Shown here: piece after piece, positions 19,383 to 27,812 of the stretch
Layout: every line of letters starts with the position of its first letter
Numbering within the stretch: position 1 is the stretch's first letter
Assembly: GCA_023248535.1 (NCBI GenBank)
Contig: JAHFEJ010000023.1
Coordinates: 1 to 40,299, forward strand
Direction: 5' to 3'
Length of the DNA: 40,299 nucleotides
Source: Nitrospinales bacterium
GTDB taxonomy: Bacteria > Nitrospinota_A > UBA7883 > JACRGQ01
Notes under the pieces: model-generated
The model's database searches: none
What the model saw: the letters and a program-made list of their open reading frames with translations, nothing else
What the model was told of the DNA's origin: nothing
Position numbers and translations under genes: made by a program

Positions 19383-20128
19383 AGCAAAGACAAGCGGTCG
19401 AATTTGATCGTCCGATTTACCTTAGAGAATCCGGCGAAGATGATTCAGTTATCCAGTTTGGAAAGCCTCCCGAACATGTAAAAGAAGATCACGAAAATGG
19501 CGTTTCCAGGTTTGGGGGACTTTGGAGAGAACCGGATTATGTACAAACATACCTTCGAGCCTCCAGCATTTTAGTAGCAGAATCTAGAGAGAGAAATGAC
19601 CTGGATAATCTTGGGTTGCCAATATTCTATTTACAGCGCCACACCATTGAGTTGTTTTTAAAAAGTCTTTTGTCGCATCTATATGATATTGCAAAAATGA
19701 AGCATGAAATTTACTGCACCAGCGAACCGCAAGATTGCCTGCCAACAAAAGAACAAGAAGAAAGATTAGCAGGAAAATATAAGGGACACGACCTTTGTCT
19801 TTTTTGGGCCGACTTTTCATCAGCTTCAAATAAGCTAGGGTTTGGCGACCCGCCAAATGAATTGGGCAATTTGATTAAAGATATAAGCGCATACGAGAAT
19901 ATCCACCATACTTGGTCGCGTTATTCTTCTCACGCTGAAAGGAAAACTGGGGTGCTCATATCGCACAGCAAAAGTGAGGTTGCCATTCCTGTAGTTGATA
20001 TTCAAAACCGCATTGAAAAAGTTATAGGCGGCATTGAATATAAAATGGGTTCCGACCCGAAGAGTTATGCAACGATTCTCTATGATGAATGGAAATCGTT
20101 ATCCGATAGGTTGGAAGATTTGGGGTAA
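19379..20128 (+). CDS. HEPN-like helical protein (second)
   Basis: 249 residues, start in an ATGA overlap. YLRASSILVAESRERNDLDNLGLPIFYLQRHTIELFLKSLLSHL, then GHDLCLFWADF and ENIHHTWSRYSSHAERK, follow the pattern (F-Y-RH-x-IE-x-x-LK-x-L; HDL-x-x-LW; RY) of a broad group of helical HEPN-related proteins of unknown function common in accessory regions. There is no membrane segment. Its stop codon lies inside one of a pair of direct repeats (20122-20151), so the C-terminus may have been reset by a rearrangement. Confidence 0.7.
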   Translation: MKQRQAVEFDRPIYLRESGEDDSVIQFGKPPEHVKEDHENGVSRFGGLWREPDYVQTYLRASSILVAESRERNDLDNLGLPIFYLQRHTIELFLKSLLSHLYDIAKMKHEIYCTSEPQDCLPTKEQEERLAGKYKGHDLCLFWADFSSASNKLGFGDPPNELGNLIKDISAYENIHHTWSRYSSHAERKTGVLISHSKSEVAIPVVDIQNRIEKVIGGIEYKMGSDPKSYATILYDEWKSLSDRLEDLG

Positions 20129-20151
20129 GGCCTTGCATTGCACCGTTTGGG
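20122..20151 (+). repeat. Direct repeat, left copy (REP/RAYT-end-like)
   Basis: GGGGTAAGGCCTTGCATTGC... matches 23 of 30 positions with 20612-20641. The consensus GGGGTcAGGtCTTGCA resembles ends of REP-type elements mobilised by RAYT transposases. Confidence 0.55.
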
Positions 20152-20168
20152 GGATTCTTAAGTTACGG

Positions 20169-20285
20169 TTAAACGAATTCTGATAAAGTAACCATACACA
20201 ATGCGTTTTGACAAAGGAATTTTGCCAAGGGGTTTAATAGTGACGAAACCCAAATATTGGTGTCAATTACGACTTTAACGGCCAC
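20169..20285 (-). pseudogene. Truncated PIN-domain toxin (VapC-like)
   Basis: Starting at GTG 20285, overlapping the antitoxin stop, the frame reads MAVKVVIDTNIWVSSLLNP, the N-terminus of a PIN ribonuclease with its first catalytic Asp (VIDTNIWVS). It then diverges and stops at 20169 after 38 residues, against 130-150 for an intact toxin. The remaining acidic residues are gone, so it cannot be active. Confidence 0.75.
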
Positions 20286-20514
20286 GTTTTTCTTCCCGAA
20301 CCTCCTTTATGGCCCGGGCGGCATCCGCTTCAATTTCTTCGGAGGAATATTTTATTGCCTTCTTTTGCAGGCCCTTTATTATGCCGTCAAACCGCTTTTG
20401 CCAGTCGTCGCGCGACAAAACCCTTATCTCAACCTTCTCGCGTTCTTTGACGTCAACCGGCTCAAGAGGTTTAAACACGCCGTTTTCAAAAATCGCGCCT
20501 ATCACACGGGACAT
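20275..20514 (-). CDS. DUF104-family antitoxin of a broken VapBC-type pair
   Basis: 79 residues. MSRVIGAIFENGVFKPLEPVDVKEREKVEIRVL is the AbrB-like beta domain of DUF104/AF2212 antitoxins; the C-terminal helix (SSEEIEADAARAIKEVREEKRGR) would wrap the toxin. The start is supported by GGGAG seven bases upstream. The partner toxin immediately downstream is truncated, which leaves this antidote without a target in cis. Confidence 0.85.
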   Translation of the reverse strand: MSRVIGAIFENGVFKPLEPVDVKEREKVEIRVLSRDDWQKRFDGIIKGLQKKAIKYSSEEIEADAARAIKEVREEKRGR

Positions 20515-20611
20515 AAAACGTCTCCCTCTACATTAAAAGCTAAAAACATAAACATTTGCTTCCACGACTATGATTCATCAACTGCCATGCAATGTCAACA
20601 AAGGGAGGCGC

Positions 20612-20641
20612 GGGGTCAGGTCTTGCAATGACGCATTTGGG
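20612..20641 (+). repeat. Direct repeat, right copy
   Basis: GGGGTCAGGTCTTGCAATGA..., partner of 20122-20151. The two bracket the toxin-antitoxin remnant; the rest of 20515-20747 holds no gene. Confidence 0.55.
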
Positions 20642-20747
20642 AAAACAACCTCCCCTGTATCCCCTCCTGCCCACTGCGGTGGATTCCGGCCCGATTTGGA
20701 TATTTTTATGAAAATTTCAAAATGAGACACTACCCGCCGATAGGCGT

Positions 20748-21281
20748 ATGATAACCGGCATGAAGAGGGTTTTTGCGGCGGCCGCGCTGCTGACACTGCT
20801 TTCCATGCCGGTGGCCACGGCGGAAAATCTGCCGCCGTTCAAAGCCGATCCGCCCGGGGTGGCCGATTTCTCCCGGATGAAGCTGAAAACCATCGATGGG
20901 GCGCGGGTGATGCTGGCCGATTTTTCCGGAAAAGTGTTGCTGCTCAATTTCGCATCCACCTGGTGCGTGCCGTGCTACGCCGAGATGCCGGCGCTCAACC
21001 GCCTGTACGCCGCATACCGTGAAAAAGGGCTGGCCGTTATCGCCGTTGTCGTGCACAACGGTGGCGCGGCGAAGGCGAAAAAATTCGCCGAAAAAACAGG
21101 CGCGCGCTTCCCCGTGCTGGTCGAGGGAGAAACCGATGTGATGTTGCAACTGGGGTTGAGCGAACTGCCGGTGAGCTACATTCTGGACAAAAAAGGGAAT
21201 GCGGTGGCAAAAGTATCCGGCGCGGTGGCGTGGGATGGCCCGGAGGCTTTTACATACCTGGATATGTGGCTGAAACAATAA
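20748..21281 (+). CDS. TlpA/ResA-like secreted thioredoxin-fold protein
   Basis: 177 residues with a signal peptide (MKRVFAAAALLTLLSMPVATA; ATG 20760 may be the real start). The active site is WCVPC, in NFASTWCVPCYAEMPALNRLY, with the family cis-Pro region ELPVSYILDKKGNAV. It is a periplasmic thiol-disulfide reductase, as used in cytochrome c maturation or in keeping cysteines reduced. It is first in a tight gene run, two bases before thpR. Confidence 0.92.
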   Translation: MITGMKRVFAAAALLTLLSMPVATAENLPPFKADPPGVADFSRMKLKTIDGARVMLADFSGKVLLLNFASTWCVPCYAEMPALNRLYAAYREKGLAVIAVVVHNGGAAKAKKFAEKTGARFPVLVEGETDVMLQLGLSELPVSYILDKKGNAVAKVSGAVAWDGPEAFTYLDMWLKQ

Positions 21282-21283
21282 AT

Positions 21284-21850
21284 ATGTCCGGCAGATTTGC
21301 ACGCCTTTTCATCGCCGTGAAAATGCCGCCGGAGGTGGCGCAATCGCTCGATGCCATGATCCGCCAACTTGCGGTGGCGGAAGCGGAAGTGAAGTGGGTG
21401 AAAATCAAAAATCTCCATCTCACCCTGAAGTTTCTGGGGGAAGTGGATGAATCCGAAATTCCTTCCCTAATCGACGGGCTGCAAACCGTGAAGAGCAAAA
21501 AATTCACCATTGAGGCCGGCTCCATCGGTCTAATGCCCAATATCCGCCGACCACGGGTGATATATGCGGACATTGTGAAAGGGGCGGAAAAACTCGAAAA
21601 ACTCGCATTTTTTGTCGAAAAAGTGACGATTTCACTTGGTTTTGAGCCGGAAAGCAGGAAGTTCCTGGCCCACCTGACCCTTGGCCGCTTCAAGGGTCAA
21701 ACGCGGCTAAATAAACTTTTGGAAAAAATTGATTGTGCAAAAGGGGTAATTTTTGGTAAAGTTTCGGTTGTGGAGTTTTATCTCATAAAAAGCGAACTGA
21801 GGCCGGAGGGGCCGCAGTACACGGAATTGGCCTCAATACCGTTACAATAA
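21284..21850 (+). CDS. thpR: RNA 2',3'-cyclic phosphodiesterase (LigT family)
   Basis: 188 residues. The two catalytic HxTx motifs are [10 protein letters not shown] and HLTLGRFKG, and the start [18 protein letters not shown] is typical. It opens 2',3'-cyclic phosphates on RNA and is named for its reversible 2'-5' ligase activity. I chose ATG 21284 over the earlier in-frame ATG 21230 because it follows the tlpA-like stop directly. It sits 11 bp before recA, a neighbourhood seen in several lineages. Confidence 0.94.
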   Translation: MSGRFARLFIAVKMPPEVAQSLDAMIRQLAVAEAEVKWVKIKNLHLTLKFLGEVDESEIPSLIDGLQTVKSKKFTIEAGSIGLMPNIRRPRVIYADIVKGAEKLEKLAFFVEKVTISLGFEPESRKFLAHLTLGRFKGQTRLNKLLEKIDCAKGVIFGKVSVVEFYLIKSELRPEGPQYTELASIPLQ

Positions 21851-21861
21851 AGGGAGGAATC

Positions 21862-22938
21862 ATGGCGGAACCAAGCAGCGATAAGAAAAAGGCGCTCGAA
21901 ATGGCGTTTGCCCAGATCGAGAAGAACTTCGGCAAAGGCTCGGTGATGCTGCTTGGTGAAGACAGCCCGAAGGTCATCACCGAAACCATCCCGACCAGCG
22001 CGCTCTCGCTCGATTACGCGCTTGGTATCGGCGGCGTTCCGCGCGGCCGCATCACCGAGATATTCGGGCCGGAATCGTCGGGCAAGACCACCCTCACCCT
22101 CCACATCATAGCCAACGCGCAGCGGACCGGCGGCGTGGCCGCCTTTGTCGACGCCGAACACGCCTTCGACGCGCTCTACGCCCAAAAGCTCGGCGTGGAC
22201 GTGAAAAACCTCGTCATCTCGCAGCCGGACACCGGCGAGCAGGCGCTCGAGATCGTCGAAACGCTGGTGCGCTCCGGCGCCTGCGACGTGGTGGTGGTCG
22301 ACTCGGTGGCGGCGCTGGTGCCCAGCGCCGAGATCGAAGGGGATATGGGGGACAGCCACATGGGCCTGCACGCCCGGCTGATGAGCCAGGCATTGCGCAA
22401 ACTCACCGGCATCATCAGCAAATCCAAAACATCGGTCATCTTCATCAATCAGATACGGATGAAGATCGGTGTGGTGTTCGGCAACCCGGAAACCACCACC
22501 GGGGGCAACGCCCTTAAATTCTACAGCTCCGTCCGGATGGATATCCGGCGTACCGCCGCCCTGAAGGACGGGGAAGAAGTGATAGGCAACCGCACCCGCG
22601 TAAAAGTGGTGAAAAACAAGGTGGCCCCGCCGTTCCGCGAAGCCGAGTTCGATATCCTTTTCGGCCACGGCATATCGCGCGAAGGGGACATGCTCGACCT
22701 CGCCAGCAACCACGGGTTAGTGGAAAAAACCGGCTCATGGTACAGCTACAAAAAAGAAAAGATCGGCCAGGGACGCGAGCAGGCGCGCAAATTCCTTGTG
22801 GACAATCCGGCCATCACCGACGAACTCGACAAAGAACTCCGGAGCAAGCTGGGAATAGGCGAAAAGATAGAGCCGATCGGGGGGGCCGAGGCCAAGATGG
22901 AAGAGGCGGAAGCGAAACCATCGCGCAAGAAATCGTAA
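21862..22938 (+). CDS. recA: RecA recombinase
   Basis: 358 residues, of normal length. [11 protein letters not shown], Walker [22 protein letters not shown] (Phe where Leu is usual), [12 protein letters not shown], loop 2 region [22 protein letters not shown] and a charged C-terminal tail are all present. It pairs homologous DNA and triggers LexA autocleavage. GGGAGG lies six bases before ATG. I saw no LexA box in the short space upstream, so expression probably comes from an upstream promoter of the run. Confidence 0.99.
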   Translation: MAEPSSDKKKALEMAFAQIEKNFGKGSVMLLGEDSPKVITETIPTSALSLDYALGIGGVPRGRITEIFGPESSGKTTLTLHIIANAQRTGGVAAFVDAEHAFDALYAQKLGVDVKNLVISQPDTGEQALEIVETLVRSGACDVVVVDSVAALVPSAEIEGDMGDSHMGLHARLMSQALRKLTGIISKSKTSVIFINQIRMKIGVVFGNPETTTGGNALKFYSSVRMDIRRTAALKDGEEVIGNRTRVKVVKNKVAPPFREAEFDILFGHGISREGDMLDLASNHGLVEKTGSWYSYKKEKIGQGREQARKFLVDNPAITDELDKELRSKLGIGEKIEPIGGAEAKMEEAEAKPSRKKS

Positions 22939-22944
22939 GCGGCG

Positions 22945-23421
22945 ATGGAGCAAGGGTTGCGGCGCGCGCTGGCGGCCGCATACCGCCTGCTGGCGCGGCG
23001 CGACCGGAGCGAGCACGAACTGCGCGGCGCGCTGGAAAAACGGGAGACCCCGCCGGACATTATCGATGCGGCGGTGGAATATCTCCGCGAACGGCGGCTG
23101 GTGGACGACCGGAAATTTGCCCATGCCCGCGCGCAATCGCTGGCGCGAAACAAAAAGGTGGGGCCGCGTTACCTGCGCGACGCCCTTAAAAAAAGCGGGA
23201 TCGGCGAAACGCTGATCCAGGAAGCGGTGGCGGAAACGTTTTCCGACCCGCAACGGGAACGGAACGAAATACGCGCGCTGATCGAAAAAAAAAATAAGAC
23301 CATGAAAAAAGACGCCACACCCCTTCAGCGTAAAAAGAAGCTGTTTGACTTCCTGCTGCGCCGCGGCTTTTCGTACGATGCCGTGATAAAAGCGCTTAAC
23401 GCGCGTGAGGACGCGGAATGA
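22945..23421 (+). CDS. recX: RecX, regulator of RecA
   Basis: 158 residues, six bases after recA. Three-helix repeats: YRLLARRDRSEHELRGALEKRETPPDIIDAAVEYLRERRLVDDRKFAHARAQSLARNKKVGPRYLRDALKKSGIG. It binds in the RecA filament groove and limits its growth. It overlaps the next gene by 4 bp. Confidence 0.95.
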   Translation: MEQGLRRALAAAYRLLARRDRSEHELRGALEKRETPPDIIDAAVEYLRERRLVDDRKFAHARAQSLARNKKVGPRYLRDALKKSGIGETLIQEAVAETFSDPQRERNEIRALIEKKNKTMKKDATPLQRKKKLFDFLLRRGFSYDAVIKALNAREDAE

Positions 23422-24179
23422 ACCCCGCGTATATCTGGGCCGCCTATTTCTTCGCCATCGGCTCCGCTATCGGCTCGTTCCTGAATGTCGTCATATACCG
23501 GCAGCCGCGCGGCGAATCGGTGGTCAGCCCCGGCTCGCACTGCTACGCCTGCAAACAGCCGATACGATGGTATCACAACATACCCATCGCCAGCTACCTG
23601 ATCTTGCGCGGCAAGTGCGCCAACTGCGGCGCGCCGTTTTCGCCGCGCTATATGCTGGTGGAACTGCTCACGGGCCTTCTTTTCGCCGCCTGCCTCCTCC
23701 GCTTCGGCCTGAACGGCCCGGCATTTGTGTACATGCTGCTGTGCGCCGCGCTGGTGGCCGTTTTTTTTATCGATCTCGACCACTTCCTCATCCCCGATGT
23801 CATCACCCTTCCCGGCATGGCGGCGGGGTTGATCTGCGCGCTTTTCGTCCTGCCGCTTTCGATGATGGATGCCACGCTCGGCTTTGCGGCGGGGTTTGGG
23901 ATATTTTTCCTGTTGGCCGTTGCGGTGCCCGGCGGTATGGGCGGCGGCGACATCAAGCTGATGGGGATGCTGGGCCTGTTCCTGGGCCTGAAGGCGGTGT
24001 TAATCACGATCTTCCTGGCATCGTTCATCGGCGCCGTGATCGGCCTTATCGGCAAACTGTTTTTGGGAAAAGGAAGCAAAATTCCGTTCGGCCCCTACCT
24101 CGTCGCCGGCGCGCTGGCGGCCCTCTTCTTCGAGCGGGAGATCATCGATATCTATCTCCGGCTCGTCATGCCGCGCTAG
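23418..24179 (+). CDS. pilD: Type IV prepilin peptidase / N-methyltransferase
   Basis: 253 residues, about eight membrane helices. The zinc-binding C42-x2-C45...C67-x2-C70 block and the first catalytic Asp in FFIDLDHFLIPD, with the second in GGMGGGDIKLMGM (D178), mark a bifunctional A24 aspartic protease. It removes leader peptides from type IV pilins or type II pseudopilins at the inner membrane and methylates the new N-terminus. No pilin gene lies in this window. Confidence 0.95.
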   Translation: MNPAYIWAAYFFAIGSAIGSFLNVVIYRQPRGESVVSPGSHCYACKQPIRWYHNIPIASYLILRGKCANCGAPFSPRYMLVELLTGLLFAACLLRFGLNGPAFVYMLLCAALVAVFFIDLDHFLIPDVITLPGMAAGLICALFVLPLSMMDATLGFAAGFGIFFLLAVAVPGGMGGGDIKLMGMLGLFLGLKAVLITIFLASFIGAVIGLIGKLFLGKGSKIPFGPYLVAGALAALFFEREIIDIYLRLVMPR

Positions 24180-24204
24180 CCCGCTTAAACTTGAATAAAG
24201 CGGG
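24180..24204. terminator. Possible bidirectional hairpin between convergent genes
   Basis: CCCGCTT (24180-24186) pairs with AAGCGGG (24198-24204) immediately after the prepilin peptidase stop and before the end of the CZB gene. No long T-run. Confidence 0.4.
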
Positions 24205-24230
24205 GCCTTCCCCGGAATCCGTGTGTGTTG

Positions 24231-24587
24231 TTACGCTTTTTCCCAGCTTATCATCGCCGAGGTAAGGCTCGCCGAAAGCTTGGAAAATTCGCTCGATGTA
24301 TCGAGGCCTTTTGCCGCGGTATCTTTCTTTCCCGTTAATGCGTTTTCGAGTATTTTTGCGGCCTCTACATGGAATTTGGCATGCAGGTCGCGAACCTTGG
24401 CCCAGTTCTCGGTTTTCTTTTCATCGGGCGAAAGGCCGTGAAGCCATTTGCCGAAATCACAATTGTTGTCGGCTTTTACCTTGTCCACGGTAAATTCGCT
24501 TGTGCCGGTATCCACGGCGCTGCGAAGCCGCACTTTCCACATTCCGTGCGCACCGATGGCCTTTTTGATCTCTTCACTTTTTGACAT
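24231..24587 (-). CDS. Stand-alone CZB (chemoreceptor zinc-binding) domain protein
   Basis: 118 residues from ATG 24587, with GGAGG seven bases upstream. Zinc ligands of the CZB family are visible: H14 (AHGMWKVRLR), C43 (NNCDFGKWLHG), H69 and H73 (DLHAKFHVEAAKIL). The domain normally sits at the end of chemoreceptors or diguanylate cyclases and senses zinc or hypochlorite through the Cys. Here it is the whole protein, so it probably works in trans. No signalling partner is adjacent. Confidence 0.9.
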   Translation of the reverse strand: MSKSEEIKKAIGAHGMWKVRLRSAVDTGTSEFTVDKVKADNNCDFGKWLHGLSPDEKKTENWAKVRDLHAKFHVEAAKILENALTGKKDTAAKGLDTSSEFSKLSASLTSAMISWEKA

Positions 24588-24767
24588 GTCACCCCTCCAG
24601 ATTGATTGTAACTTGGCATTTGCCCACAACTAATTTGGAACATTATATCTCATTTTTATTTTTGCGACAGAGGGATCAAAAGCCGCTTTTGCCTCGATGT
24701 TCATTCAAGTAATCGCCAGTCCGTTCCGAATAATAAACAAATAACCCGTTAAATCTGGTAACCTAAA

Positions 24768-25760
24768 ATGCTAATGAAATCGGCAATTTACGAGGTCTTT
24801 TTCCGCGATGGGTCTTATGCCATCGACTTCGGCTTTACCGTGCGCCACATGGAAATTGTCGGGGCGGCGATGGAGAAGGCCGGTTTTCCGTACGTTGAAA
24901 TCGGCCACGGCTACGGCCTTGGCGCGGCGCGGGCGGGGTATCCAGCCGCCGCCCAGACCGATGAGGAATATTTGAAGGCCGCGGCCCGTATTTTTCACCG
25001 CACCGCTTTTGGCGTTTTCTTCATCCCCGGTATCGGAATAATGGATGACGTCCGTTTGGCGATCGACCACGGCATCCGCTTCATCAGCATCGGCCAAAAC
25101 ATCACCGCCATCGAAGAAGCGGAAGAGGCGGTACGCTTCGCCCGGCGGCAGGGGCTTCAGACGACTGTCTGCATGATGAAGGCCCACCTGCCCGGCGATG
25201 CCGCCTTTGCCGAAAAAGTCAAGCGTATCAGCGGTTGGGGGCCGGACTGCATCTGCATCATGGACAGCGCGGGCTGCCTCACGCCCGGCATGGTGGGGCG
25301 GAAAGTGGAGCAGATACGGGCGGCGGGCGGGGCGGCGGGTTTCCACGGCCATAACAACCTTCAGCTTGCAACCGCCAATGCCCTTGCGGCGGCGGATGCG
25401 GGGGCGGTACGGCTGGACGCATCGCTGGGCGGATTGGGACGCAGCGCGGGAAACGCGCACAGCGAGATATTGGCCGCACTGTTTGAACGGCTGAAACGGC
25501 CGCTCCCCCCCCCACTGGCGCAAATTGAACCGGTTCTCAACGCCGTGGAGGCCGCAGGGATCGCCATGCCGCTGGGGGTGCCGTTGACCGATATTCTGCT
25601 GGGGCTTTATGGATTGCACAGTTCCATCGCCCCGGCGCTTGATGAAGAAGCGGCGCGCCACGGGGTGGCCAAAGCACTATTGTATGAAACGGTGGCGCGG
25701 AAAAACCCCGTCAATCCCACACGGGCCGAGATAGCCGAAACCGCAGCGGCCCTGCGGTAG
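24768..25760 (+). CDS. HMGL-type TIM-barrel aldolase (hydroxy-oxovalerate-aldolase-like)
   Basis: 330 residues; ATG 24774 is an alternative start. The barrel begins IYEVFFRDGSYAIDFGFT, a variant of the DxTLRDG metal-binding start, and has YVEIGHGYGLG, ICIMDSAGCLTPGMV, the metal ligands in GFHGHNNLQLATANALAA and DASLGGLGRSAGNAHSE. These are the marks of 4-hydroxy-2-oxovalerate aldolase and relatives, which cleave or form C-C bonds next to a carbonyl using a divalent metal. No acetaldehyde dehydrogenase lies nearby, so the substrate is open. Confidence 0.8.
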   Translation: MLMKSAIYEVFFRDGSYAIDFGFTVRHMEIVGAAMEKAGFPYVEIGHGYGLGAARAGYPAAAQTDEEYLKAAARIFHRTAFGVFFIPGIGIMDDVRLAIDHGIRFISIGQNITAIEEAEEAVRFARRQGLQTTVCMMKAHLPGDAAFAEKVKRISGWGPDCICIMDSAGCLTPGMVGRKVEQIRAAGGAAGFHGHNNLQLATANALAAADAGAVRLDASLGGLGRSAGNAHSEILAALFERLKRPLPPPLAQIEPVLNAVEAAGIAMPLGVPLTDILLGLYGLHSSIAPALDEEAARHGVAKALLYETVARKNPVNPTRAEIAETAAALR

Positions 25761-25782
25761 ACGTGTGGTGGAGCGGAACGGC

Positions 25783-26121
25783 TTATTGAAAGCTGCGGAT
25801 ACCCTCAGCTTCATTTTTGAATACGGCTATCTTTTCTTTAAGCCGCGTAAAAGTGAACAGCTCATCAAGGTCCTGGGCCAATCCGCTCACTTTCATAATA
25901 CCGCCCACCTCGCTCACCTTCTTTGAGGCCAACACCAACCGGCCCAGCCCCGAACTGTTGACAAAGCCGACTTCCTGGAAATTCAGCAGCAGCTTCAGGT
26001 TCTTCCGGTCCAGTTCGGCCTGGATAGCGGAGGAGAACTCTTCCATGTCGCCGAGGGTTTTGATATTCCCCAGAAGTTCCAGTATCGTTACCCCGTTTTC
26101 GGTGCGAGAAGAAATCTTCAT
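25783..26121 (-). CDS. STAS-domain anti-sigma factor antagonist
   Basis: 112 residues from ATG 26121; AAGGAGG at 26130-26136 lies eight bases upstream and excludes the GTG at 26127. VNSSGLGRLVLASKKV holds the serine that a kinase phosphorylates and a PP2C phosphatase frees. It lies 38 bases after the SpoIIE-type phosphatase gene, and both match a partner-switching pathway with the REC-HATPase protein. Confidence 0.93.
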   Translation of the reverse strand: MKISSRTENGVTILELLGNIKTLGDMEEFSSAIQAELDRKNLKLLLNFQEVGFVNSSGLGRLVLASKKVSEVGGIMKVSGLAQDLDELFTFTRLKEKIAVFKNEAEGIRSFQ

Positions 26122-26159
26122 GAACACTACCTCCTTGGTTCCGAATTTACAGGGACATT

Positions 26160-27812
26160 TTACGCTATTTTACCATTAGATTGGTAGTCCATCACCAGCA
26201 GGGCCACATCGTCGGTCAGCGGTTCATCCCCGGTATGGCTTTTCATCGCGGCGAGTACCGCCTCAATAGCCGGTGCCGCCTCTAAACCCCGGGTCTCCTC
26301 CAGCACACTTATTAAGCGCCTGCCGCCGAAAAGCTCGCGGTTTTTATTGGCCGCCTCGGTGATGCCATCGGTATAGGCAAATAGACGGTCGCCCGGCTCG
26401 AACTTGAACACCGAATCGTCGAACCGGTCAAAATCGAATATCCCCACCAGGCCGCCGTTTGGCTCAAGCAGGCGCACAACACCGGTATGCCGGTTCACCA
26501 CGACCGGTGGGGGGTGCCCCGCCAGCGAATACGCCATCCAACCGGTTTTGGTGTTAAGCACGGCGTAAAACAGCGTGCAGAACGAATCGTCCGGTGTGAG
26601 CCGTGATAAAATCTTGCTTATCCTCTGCACCACATAGCTGGGAGAACCGATATCCATGCCGATAGTGGAAAGCAGCGACTTTACAATAGCGACAATAAGC
26701 GCGGCGGAACTGCCGTGACCCGATGCGTCGGCGATAAACACCCCCATATGGCCGTTGGGCATTTCAAACACATCGTAATAATCCCCCCCCAGATGCAGAC
26801 AGGGGAGGTAGGCCGAGTGGAACAAAATATTGGGGTTTTCGGGGAATTTTTCGGGCAGCAGTTTTTGCTGGATGCGGCGGGCCACCATAAGGTCGGCTTC
26901 GATGAAATCGTTCTTCTCCCGCAATTCCTTTGTCCGCTCCAGGACTGTCGCCTCGAGGCGCTCCTTTTCCTGTTCCTCCGCCTGGCGGTACAGTTCAACG
27001 GAAGCGATGAAATGGTTGAACGCGATTGAAAGTTCGTCCAGCTCATCGCTTGATCCCAGCGGGATGCGGGCGTCGAACCGGTTGTCCCTGACGATCCCGT
27101 TCACCTGCCGGATGATGCCGGTGATGCGGTTGGCCACCATGGTGTTGAAAAAAATGAGTGCGCCAAACGAGGTGGCAAGCATCACGATGAAGCCAATGAC
27201 CGAAAGCAGCAACATGTCGTTGATGAGGTGCTTATCCTCCTTGGTCATGGTAAATGTGGAAAGCAATACCCCGCGTATGCGGTGATCGGCGCCATGGCAA
27301 CCGTGACATGCCTCCATGTTGATTATCGGAAACAGCATTTCGACCATCTTCCCGTTATCGGTCTGCCGTGTGTAGACCACTTTCCCGCCCGTCCCAAGCG
27401 CGTTGGCGAAGTGGGGATCATCAGGCGGCACCGCCTGGCGCGGAGATTTCAAGCGCCGGGAGAACCGCTTTTCGCCCAAAATCCCGTTCACCTTGTTCAT
27501 CGTTTCACCATCGGCGAAGGCTTCGATGCCATTGACGCGGACGATCTCGATCTTCTCAAGGCCCTGGATGCCCTTGTAGTTGTTCATCACCTCGCTCATC
27601 ATGTCGCCATGGCCCGCAAGCATAATCGGGGTGAGGGTGCCCATCACGAAATCATCGATGAGCCGGACTTTTTCGTTTTGGAATTCCTCCTGCATGCTCC
27701 GCGTGGTTTTCATAGCCACCCCGGCCAGCGTGAGGACGCCGATAAACGAAAGCGCCAGGACGAAAAGCGCCGCCTTTCCCTTAAGCGTCCTGAAAAAGGA
27801 ATGGGATTTCAT
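26160..27812 (-). CDS. Membrane sensor SpoIIE/RsbU-type phosphatase with a heme c motif
   Basis: 550 residues: membrane helix about 14-35, a periplasmic domain about 36-198, helix about 199-222, HAMP about 224-275, coiled coil about 280-310, and PP2C/SpoIIE domain about 325-550 (GGDYYDVFEM, ADASGHGSSAALI, YTDGITEA, DDVALLVM). In the periplasmic part MEACHGCHG (C169-H-G-C172-H173) is a CxxCH heme-attachment motif, so the sensor probably binds heme c and reads redox state or a gas. It would dephosphorylate the STAS protein encoded next. Confidence 0.92.
   Translation of the reverse strand: MKSHSFFRTLKGKAALFVLALSFIGVLTLAGVAMKTTRSMQEEFQNEKVRLIDDFVMGTLTPIMLAGHGDMMSEVMNNYKGIQGLEKIEIVRVNGIEAFADGETMNKVNGILGEKRFSRRLKSPRQAVPPDDPHFANALGTGGKVVYTRQTDNGKMVEMLFPIINMEACHGCHGADHRIRGVLLSTFTMTKEDKHLINDMLLLSVIGFIVMLATSFGALIFFNTMVANRITGIIRQVNGIVRDNRFDARIPLGSSDELDELSIAFNHFIASVELYRQAEEQEKERLEATVLERTKELREKNDFIEADLMVARRIQQKLLPEKFPENPNILFHSAYLPCLHLGGDYYDVFEMPNGHMGVFIADASGHGSSAALIVAIVKSLLSTIGMDIGSPSYVVQRISKILSRLTPDDSFCTLFYAVLNTKTGWMAYSLAGHPPPVVVNRHTGVVRLLEPNGGLVGIFDFDRFDDSVFKFEPGDRLFAYTDGITEAANKNRELFGGRRLISVLEETRGLEAAPAIEAVLAAMKSHTGDEPLTDDVALLVMDYQSNGKIA

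Noticed and set aside
20257-20631. 124-residue plus-strand open frame
   Set aside because: Antisense to the DUF104 antitoxin and PIN remnant, which have recognisable sequence on the minus strand.
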